In this document: piece after piece, positions 7,512 to 12,751 of the stretch
How the letters are laid out: every line of letters starts with the position of its first letter
Numbering within the stretch: position 1 is the first letter of the stretch
NCBI GenBank assembly: GCA_037384885.1
Contig: JARRNO010000035.1
Span: 1-12,751 of the forward strand
From: JARRNO01 sp037384885
GTDB taxonomy: Bacteria; Acidobacteriota; UBA4820; DSQY01
Reading direction: 5' to 3'
DNA length: 12,751 bases
The notes under the pieces: generated by a model
The model's database searches: none
The model's input: only the letters and a program-made list of their open reading frames with translations
What the model was told of the DNA's origin: nothing
Made by a program: the position numbers and the translations under genes

Positions 7512-9640
7512 ACCGGCCCGGCTTTCATCAACAGACGGGCAGCGGCCTCCAGTTATGCCGGCGAATACCGTCATGGGGCATCTCGCTGGGTGCTCTAGGT
7601 CTCTTCGGTCTGGTTGCTTTCCTGGTATACGGAAGCCCTCTTTTCCTGCATCAAGGCGAAGGCTGTATAGGACAGGGAGGGGATCCCGTTCTTTATATCT
7701 GGCTTCTGCGCTGGTGGCCATTTGCATTGAATCATGGTCTCAACCCGTTCGTAACCCATTACTTGTGGGCGCCCACGGGCTTCAACCTCGCCTGGGCCAC
7801 TTCGGTGCCCGCGCTGGCGGTGCTCGTAAGCCCGTTTACGCTTTTTTTCGGCCCGGCGGCAACGTATAACATTCTGACCATCGCCGCCCCGGCCCTGTCG
7901 GCGTGGGGGGCATTCCTGCTGTGCCGCTACCTGACGGGGCATTTCGGCGCGGCTCTAACGGGCGGTTTTCTCTTTGGTTTTTCGACCTTCCAATCCACTC
8001 AGGCTCTCGGTCATCTCGCCAACGCGTTTGCATTCTTGATCCCTATCGGCGTGCTTCTCGTTTTAAAGCTGGTTCGCAAAGGCGTGACTCCTATAAAGTT
8101 CACCATATCCATGACGGCGATCATGGTGCTTCAATTCGGTATTTCCAAGGAAAACTTTGCGACTTCAATCTTTTTTGGAGTCATTGTTGGGGCGCTTGCT
8201 TTCTGGATTTTCCCGGAACGGAGAAGTGATCTTGCGGCGGCAGGCATGTGGTCCGGGCTGGCTCTCCTCCTTGCCGCTCTGCCTCTTTCCCCCTATCTGG
8301 TTTTTGTTCTAAAGGGACTGCGGACCGTTCCCAAATTCATTCATTCTCCCGCAGCCTTTTCGGCAGATCTGATGAACTTCATGACTCCCACACGACTGAC
8401 AATGTTGGGAGGAAATACTTTCGAGAACATCACACGGCATTTTTCAGGCAACCTGGCGGAACATGCCGCCTACCTGGGGCTCCCTCTACTGGCCCTCGTT
8501 ATCTTGTATTTTATCGAATTCAGAAAAACCCGGACGGCGCGGCTGACGGCTCTTGCCGCCGGCGTGATCTTTATCGCTTCGCTCGGGCCCGTCCTCCACA
8601 TCGCCGGGAACCAACTCTTTCCACTTCCCTGGGCGATTCTCCAGCATCTGCCCTTGCTGGGCCAGGCGCTTCCTGCCCGTTTCCCGCTTTACTTGTTTCT
8701 TATTTTCAGCATACTCGCTTCATTTTGGGTCCATGAAAGCCGCAAGCCGGTCGTGGTAAGGACTGTTCTTGCAGCGGCGGCGCTGCTGTTCCTCGCACCC
8801 CGTTTCAGCCCCTATTTTGAACCGCTCAAAACACCCACCTTTTTTGCCGGCCCGGAGGCGCGCCAAAGACTGGCCCCCGATGAGAACTGCCTAGTCCTTC
8901 CCTGTGGTCCTCCCACCGCAAATCGCAACATGTATTGGCAAGTCAAGTCGGGGATGTCCTTCAAGTTGGCCGAGGGTTACCTGGGGCTTATGCCCTCCGA
9001 TGCGGCGCGCTGGCCGTTAATTCAGCACCTGTTAAGCAGCAGCCGGCCCCCTGACGTGTACACCCGCCAGGTGGAAGCCTTTCTCGGCAGCCGCGGCGTG
9101 GGCGCCGTCATCGTGACCGGCCCCGAACGTCTAAATTGGCGGCGCTTTCTCGAGCATCTCCCGGGGAAAGTTACTATGACGGGGCAGGTCTTAGTGTACT
9201 ACGTGCCTGAAACTATACGGAGGCGTTATGTGGACGCCACTCCGGAATCCGCCCAATTCGAAGACCTTCTGGCTGCCGGTCGGCAATGGCTACATTCCAG
9301 AAGCTCCGCCACGGGCTTGAACCCTCTGGCGGCCGAAGATGCAGGTTTTCTGGCCAAGTTCTACGGCGGGTACCCCGCCGATGCCCCGAACGCCAATTGG
9401 ACACCCATGGGGGGCTGGCTCGGCCCCTGGGGTGGAGATATCGGGGTGGGCGTCACCGGGAGTTGGACATCCATCCAACCCATTTTGAAAAAGTACGGGA
9501 AGCTCGCCAAAACCATTTACTATCCTTACCCTTCAGCTCTTAAAGAGAAGAAGCCCCTGAAAAGCCCCGGCCAGCTGCTCCTTGTATTTGCGCCTTCCGT
9601 CATTCGAGAGATGGCAGGCGGAAATGTCCTGCCGAACTGA
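7508..9640 (+). CDS. Large polytopic membrane protein, GT-C/YfhO-like, with soluble C-terminal half
   Basis: This 710-residue protein has about 12-13 hydrophobic segments between residues 24 and 431, then about 280 soluble residues. The first loop after segment 1 holds GGDPVLYIWLLRWWPFALNH (57-76). An Asp in this loop is typical of GT-C lipid-linked-sugar glycosyltransferases (D59). GHLANAFAFLIPIGVL (168-183) and SKENFAT (213-219) also recall a membrane family often annotated as hypothetical or glycosyltransferase in surface-polysaccharide loci. The soluble part contains LVLPCGPP, an aromatic MYWQVKSGMSF stretch and, near the end, GGWLGPWGGDIGVGVTGSW (635-653) followed by YYPYPSAL. If the N-terminus is cytoplasmic and the count odd, this part is periplasmic. 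The start is the TTG at 7508, overlapping the previous stop, with GGGG seven bases upstream. No ATG occurs near the N-terminus in frame. Sugar transfer in the periplasm is plausible but unproven. Confidence 0.8.
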   Translation: MNRPGFHQQTGSGLQLCRRIPSWGISLGALGLFGLVAFLVYGSPLFLHQGEGCIGQGGDPVLYIWLLRWWPFALNHGLNPFVTHYLWAPTGFNLAWATSVPALAVLVSPFTLFFGPAATYNILTIAAPALSAWGAFLLCRYLTGHFGAALTGGFLFGFSTFQSTQALGHLANAFAFLIPIGVLLVLKLVRKGVTPIKFTISMTAIMVLQFGISKENFATSIFFGVIVGALAFWIFPERRSDLAAAGMWSGLALLLAALPLSPYLVFVLKGLRTVPKFIHSPAAFSADLMNFMTPTRLTMLGGNTFENITRHFSGNLAEHAAYLGLPLLALVILYFIEFRKTRTARLTALAAGVIFIASLGPVLHIAGNQLFPLPWAILQHLPLLGQALPARFPLYLFLIFSILASFWVHESRKPVVVRTVLAAAALLFLAPRFSPYFEPLKTPTFFAGPEARQRLAPDENCLVLPCGPPTANRNMYWQVKSGMSFKLAEGYLGLMPSDAARWPLIQHLLSSSRPPDVYTRQVEAFLGSRGVGAVIVTGPERLNWRRFLEHLPGKVTMTGQVLVYYVPETIRRRYVDATPESAQFEDLLAAGRQWLHSRSSATGLNPLAAEDAGFLAKFYGGYPADAPNANWTPMGGWLGPWGGDIGVGVTGSWTSIQPILKKYGKLAKTIYYPYPSALKEKKPLKSPGQLLLVFAPSVIREMAGGNVLPN
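9613..9633. other. Small inverted repeat at the 3' end of the membrane-protein gene
   Basis: GGCAGG (9613-9618) and CCTGCC (9628-9633) can form a six-base-pair stem with a nine-base loop. It lies in the last codons of the + strand gene and just beyond the stop of the - strand ligase gene. Neither strand shows a T-run after it, so it is not a standard intrinsic terminator. It is the only hairpin noticed at this convergent junction. Confidence 0.3.
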
Positions 9641-9658
9641 TTCCCAGGAGGGGCCACT
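9641..9658. other. Convergent intergenic gap of 18 bases
   Basis: This is the whole space between the stop of the + strand unit (9638-9640) and the stop of the - strand unit (9661-9659). It holds TTCCCAGGAGGGGCCACT and no terminator structure, so transcripts from the two sides probably overlap. Confidence 0.8.
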
Positions 9659-12058
9659 TCACTTCACGCGTATCTCCGGAAGGGCCTTTAGATTCATCGG
9701 CCCGCTGAACTTCTGGAACCATGCTACGTTTTCCTGGACGACATCGGGCTGCAGAAGATAAAGGCCGGGGTGGTCAGGCGCCGTGATGCTCAGGGTGGTC
9801 TCGAAGGATGCACCGGGAGCCAGATTCACGACAATCGGGGATCGGGTTCCGTCTCCTAAGACAACATTTCCGGCCGCGTCGAGCCAGTGATAGGCCACAT
9901 TAAGACTTTTGCGAGTCCCCAGAAGAGCCTTGCCGGGCCACACCGTGCTGCTTTCGTTCTGGATGGTGACGGGCAGCCGGACGGTCTGAGACGGGGCCAT
10001 CCTTTTCGGAACGCGGCCCAAACGCCAGCCAAAACGGCGCGCTCGAACCGGAATATTTCTCGCCAGGACGTCAAGATACGCCGTCTGGAATCCTCGCGGC
10101 CCGTCCGCGGGGCGATGCCAATCCAGTTGAGGTTGGGTTTGCAGGAATTGATCCGGCAACCCCAGGCGAACGCGGATGCCCAGGCGCCGATCGTCAAGCG
10201 ATTTCCCCCATTCCTTTGGTACGAACGGAGGGGAGGCCACCCATGAAATCACGTATCCTCTCGTTCCCGCCGGCGGCCGAACGGCCAACATCGATTCGGC
10301 AGTGGTCGTCATGCGGCGGTTAAATATTTTCATCCCATCCACCTTCACCTGAAGACGGTATCCCGCACCCTTTGCATCGGGACGGCCCGGTTCCACCAGG
10401 ATGCAATAGGGATGGGAGCCCTCGCACAAAACCGCCACTTGAGGGGCGGACCATCGTATGTCGGAATCAGAGGAGGGCGGGAAGAGCCCAAAGAGTTTCG
10501 CCTCCTTCGCTTCGGGCGTTTTCGTCCAGACCGCCGGGATCAGGCCCGCGGCCGCGACAACGATCAGGATCGCTGCCACGGTTCCTCTCTTGAGCATCGG
10601 CCTTTCAACCGTTGCCCCGGCGATCACGCCCAGGAGCCCGAAAAAGAGAATTTGCTGCTCGGGAATCAGAAGAGGATGGCTTTGGAGGCAGTGCAGCAGG
10701 TAAAGACCTGCTCCCGCCGCCAGCCAGAGAACGACGGGGTTGCTCTCTTTCCATGCCGCCAACACAGGCCGGAACACGGACAAAAGGAAAAGAAGCCAGA
10801 GAAGCAAGCCGGGAATTCCCAGTTCGGCGGCGATCTGCAGGGGATAGCAGTGGGCATTTTCATAGTCTGACGAATAAGGGTACGCCTTTTTGTCGAGGAA
10901 GTTGTGGAGCGAAGCGACAAATTCACCCGGCCCGATGCCCGTGAGCGGATAGGCGGCCGTCATCCTCAGCCCTGCATCCCAATAGCCGAGCCGGCCGCTG
11001 AATCCCTTGCCGGCTAAAGCTTGTGTGTTGAACATGTTTTTGTAGCGTCCGGCGCTCTGGGACTGGAGGACTCCGAGCACGGCGAGCAGCAGCACAAAGG
11101 CCCCGGCTCCTCCCCATATCAGCGCTCGCCGAGCCTCGCCGGCGCCGTCTCGTTTATCAGTCCGGCGGGGCCCGGTGGCGGCCAGGACAACCAGGCCTCC
11201 CGCAGCCAGCAGGGCGAGCAGGTTGGCGGTCCGCGAACCCGTGATCAGCAGGATGGCAACGCCGGGGAGCACAGCAGTCCATCGCAAGAGCCTTGAGGAT
11301 TCGCTCCACGCAAGCGCCGCACCGGCCGCCAGCACGAGAAGGCCGAAGGATGCGGCGCTGTTCGGGTCCTGAAGGGTGAGCGGAGAACGAAAAATCATCC
11401 AATTCCCCGCCGGATTGTACAGCCGCGGAAGCCAGAAAAACGGAAAAGAGAACGCGGCAAGCGCGCCGGCTCCCACCAGCGCCCGGGCAGCCGGTTTGAG
11501 AAGGCCGCCTCCACTCGAAAATCGCCGGAAAAGGTGGAAGGCCAGGATGCCCTCAAGCAGGATGGCGACCGCCCGGAAGGCGTAAAGAGGGGTGTATTGC
11601 TGGAGCTTCAGCAGGTCGCGCAGAGGGTAGGTCAGAAACGCCAGGGTTTGAAGCGATCCGGGATAATGAAAGCGGACAAGCAATAGGGCCAGGGCACCAG
11701 CGGCATAAAGAGCAAACGCTCCGGCCGCAAGCCCCCGGTTGTCCAACGCAGGCGCTCTTCCTCGTCGCCAGGAGGCGGCCGCCCACACGCCGAGAAGCGC
11801 CCCTTCGGCCGGGGAATACCAGGGAACGCCTGCAAGCGACGACAACAAGGGCGTGGAGGCTGCGAAGACGAGTAGGCCGCACAAGGCCGCCCTGGGCCTT
11901 CCGGCCGCCCAGAAAACAAAGAGTCCGGCCATGATGAGCGAAGCGGTGAAAGTTCTGGACCCGGCCTGCAGAAACAGCCAGGCGGCCAACGCGAATGCAG
12001 AAACCAATCCTTCAGAAAATTTCAGGGATGAATGGCGATGTCCCGGGAGGCTCTTCAT
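9659..12058 (-). CDS. O-antigen ligase/polymerase-family (Wzy_C) membrane protein with two C-terminal beta-domains
   Basis: This 799-residue protein is about twice the usual ligase length. Residues 15-512 hold about 14 membrane segments. The family core is ITGSRTANLLALLAAGG (272-288, R276), then a loop with RLGYWDAGLRMTAAYPLTGI (356-375, 20 residues) and NAHCYPLQIAAELGIPG (401-417). H403 matches the catalytic-loop His of WaaL-type ligases, which move undecaprenyl-linked glycan onto lipid A-core in the periplasm. After the last membrane segment (about 492-511, preceded by basic RPMLKRG) come two soluble modules. Residues about 518-634 hold DIRWSAP, LQVKVDG and FVPKEWGKSLDDRRLGIRV. Residues about 685-799 are Ig-like, with PVTIQNESSTVWPG, AYHWLDAAGNVVLGDGTRSP and HPGLYLLQPDVVQENVAWF. 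Positive-inside reasoning puts both in the periplasm. The ATG at 12058 is the first in-frame start. A ligase is favoured because ABC export needs no Wzy polymerase, but a polymerase or protein glycosylase cannot be excluded. Confidence 0.85.
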   Translation of the reverse strand: MKSLPGHRHSSLKFSEGLVSAFALAAWLFLQAGSRTFTASLIMAGLFVFWAAGRPRAALCGLLVFAASTPLLSSLAGVPWYSPAEGALLGVWAAASWRRGRAPALDNRGLAAGAFALYAAGALALLLVRFHYPGSLQTLAFLTYPLRDLLKLQQYTPLYAFRAVAILLEGILAFHLFRRFSSGGGLLKPAARALVGAGALAAFSFPFFWLPRLYNPAGNWMIFRSPLTLQDPNSAASFGLLVLAAGAALAWSESSRLLRWTAVLPGVAILLITGSRTANLLALLAAGGLVVLAATGPRRTDKRDGAGEARRALIWGGAGAFVLLLAVLGVLQSQSAGRYKNMFNTQALAGKGFSGRLGYWDAGLRMTAAYPLTGIGPGEFVASLHNFLDKKAYPYSSDYENAHCYPLQIAAELGIPGLLLWLLFLLSVFRPVLAAWKESNPVVLWLAAGAGLYLLHCLQSHPLLIPEQQILFFGLLGVIAGATVERPMLKRGTVAAILIVVAAAGLIPAVWTKTPEAKEAKLFGLFPPSSDSDIRWSAPQVAVLCEGSHPYCILVEPGRPDAKGAGYRLQVKVDGMKIFNRRMTTTAESMLAVRPPAGTRGYVISWVASPPFVPKEWGKSLDDRRLGIRVRLGLPDQFLQTQPQLDWHRPADGPRGFQTAYLDVLARNIPVRARRFGWRLGRVPKRMAPSQTVRLPVTIQNESSTVWPGKALLGTRKSLNVAYHWLDAAGNVVLGDGTRSPIVVNLAPGASFETTLSITAPDHPGLYLLQPDVVQENVAWFQKFSGPMNLKALPEIRVK

Positions 12059-12075
12059 GCCGACATTTTCTCTCC
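12055..12075 (-). promoter_or_regulatory. Shine-Dalgarno plus possible three-codon leader ORF ahead of the ligase gene
   Basis: On the - strand GGAGAG (12075-12070) is followed three bases later by an ATG (12066-12064). That ATG opens a tiny frame Met-Ser-Ala-stop, whose TGA (12057-12055) overlaps the ligase ATG (12058-12056) as ATGA. The same GGAGAG is 11 bases from the ligase ATG, which is rather far. Ribosomes may enter at the mini-ORF and re-start on the ligase gene, or simply use the distant site. It may be chance. Confidence 0.35.
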
Positions 12076-12126
12076 GCCGGTCGCCCCCGGCGCCCCCGCA
12101 AGGGACCCGCGGGCTGCCGCGGTTGT
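12059..12126. other. 68-base GC-rich spacer between the - strand glycosyltransferase and ligase genes
   Basis: This is the longest non-coding stretch in the window. It is very GC-rich, holds a strong hairpin (12107-12122) and a Shine-Dalgarno for the ligase side, and shows no recognisable -10/-35 promoter. The two flanking genes are probably co-transcribed. Confidence 0.6.
12107..12122 (-). repeat. GC-only inverted repeat (hairpin) after the glycosyltransferase stop
   Basis: Two CCGCGG copies (12107-12112 and 12117-12122) are separated by four bases, giving a six-pair all-GC stem. It begins four bases after the TAG of the - strand glycosyltransferase gene. No T-run follows, so it is more likely an RNA-stability or pausing element within the operon than a terminator. 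Confidence 0.45.
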
Positions 12127-12751
12127 CTACTTAAATTCCGACATCAGGCCCAAAAGGCTCCTGGCCGTGTTCTGCCAGGTGAATTTTCTCGCCCGGCGAA
12201 GCCCCGCTTCACGGCATCGTTCCCTCAATCCGGCCTCTTCCTGCATTCGGACCAGCCCCTGAAGCACCGAGTCCTCTTCCTCCGGATCCACATAGATGGC
12301 GGCGTCGCCCGCCACTTCCGGAAGCGAGGCCCGATCCGAGCAAATGACGGGACACCCCGAAGCCATCGCCTCCACGACTGGAAGCCCGAAGCCCTCATAG
12401 TAAGAAGGGTAGACAAGTGCTTCCGCACCGCTGTACAGAAGGGGCAATTCCAGATAGGGCACGTACCCAAGATACCGGAGGACGCCTTTCTTTTCGAGAC
12501 GGTCGAATTCTTTGAAGATGCCGGATTCTCCCCAGCCCTGCCATCCGCAGACCACGAGTTGCAGGGACCGCGGCTGGCCGGCCGCGAAGCGCTCCCAGGC
12601 CCGCAGAAGCCCCGCCAGGTTCTTTCGGGGTTCAATCGTCCCTACGTAAAGGTAATAGGGACGCTCCAGGTGATACTTGGCGGCCAGCCTCTGGACCCCG
12701 AATTCGGGTGCGGGATGGAAGACGAGAGGGTCGCACCCGGCGTGGACGGTG
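12127..12751 (-). CDS. GT4-family glycosyltransferase, C-terminal part, 5' end outside window
   Basis: The frame is open from the right edge to the TAG at 12129-12127, giving the last 207 residues. I read it past the internal GTG at 12555, because family motifs continue upstream: HAGCDPLVFHPAPEFG, then YYLYVGTIEPRKNLAGLLRA. These are followed by LVVCGWQGWGES and VYPSYYEGFGLPVVEAMASG with a complete E-x7-E pair (codons at 12396-12394 and 12372-12370). This is the nucleotide-sugar-binding domain of a GT-B retaining glycosyltransferase. It is close in motif pattern to the + strand GT4 at 6333-7511 and may be a paralogue. It lies 68 bases upstream of the ligase-family gene on the same strand, so the two probably share a transcript. 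The missing N-terminus prevents any comment on acceptor binding. Confidence 0.9.
   Translation of the reverse strand, partial: TVHAGCDPLVFHPAPEFGVQRLAAKYHLERPYYLYVGTIEPRKNLAGLLRAWERFAAGQPRSLQLVVCGWQGWGESGIFKEFDRLEKKGVLRYLGYVPYLELPLLYSGAEALVYPSYYEGFGLPVVEAMASGCPVICSDRASLPEVAGDAAIYVDPEEEDSVLQGLVRMQEEAGLRERCREAGLRRARKFTWQNTARSLLGLMSEFK

Noticed and set aside
9613..9633. Bidirectional intrinsic terminator at the convergent junction
   Set aside because: The stem is only six pairs and no T-run follows on either strand, so it is listed only as an inverted repeat.
12225..12635. - strand frame of 136 codons overlapping the right-edge glycosyltransferase
   Set aside because: It is a shifted frame. 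The GT4 motifs lie in the frame ending at 12127, which stays open to the window edge, so there is no frameshift.
1..12751. Mobile elements, CRISPR arrays, tRNA or rRNA genes, attachment sites
   Set aside because: I saw no transposase or integrase motifs, no regularly spaced direct repeats and no RNA gene signatures. The window is almost fully covered by polysaccharide genes.

Overview
The window is a stretch of a Gram-negative cell-surface polysaccharide (O-antigen-like) locus of the ABC-transporter-dependent type. It is dense: nine genes with almost no non-coding DNA. The sequence is GC-rich (around 60%), with high-GC codon use and tight operon packing. The protein families look like those of Desulfobacterota/deltaproteobacterial or related environmental Proteobacteria, but that placement is an impression. 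There is no rRNA, tRNA or housekeeping gene to fix it.

Layout. Seven genes lie on the + strand in one unbroken transcription unit. They are: the 3' end of an ABC-2 transporter permease (Wzm-like, 1-353); its ATPase with a C-terminal carbohydrate-binding domain (Wzt-like, 350-1630); a DUF4214 / coiled-coil / methyltransferase protein (1627-3627); a GT2 glycosyltransferase with an added C-terminal domain (3630-5084); two GT4 glycosyltransferases (5081-6358 and 6333-7511); and a large polytopic membrane protein with a soluble C-terminal half (7508-9640). Most junctions are ATGA or TTGA stop/start overlaps. Two genes on the - strand converge on them: a GT4 glycosyltransferase cut by the right edge (12127-12751), followed after 68 bases by an O-antigen ligase/polymerase-family membrane protein (9659-12058). 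The two units meet with an 18-base gap.

How the genes may work together (inference from families). The glycosyltransferases build a glycan on the cytoplasmic face. The methyltransferase probably modifies or caps it. Wzt, through its C-terminal domain, recognises the finished glycan, and Wzm/Wzt export it. The ligase-family protein would then transfer it in the periplasm. The most interesting part is the methyltransferase. It resembles the E. coli WbdD concept (capping methyltransferase plus coiled-coil ruler), but it has no kinase, places the proline-free coiled coil in the middle, and carries a DUF4214 module in front. A second theme is extra beta-sandwich-like modules fused to the GT2 enzyme and, twice, to the ligase-family protein.

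No mobile elements, CRISPR arrays, RNA genes or convincing promoters were seen. All complete genes appear intact.
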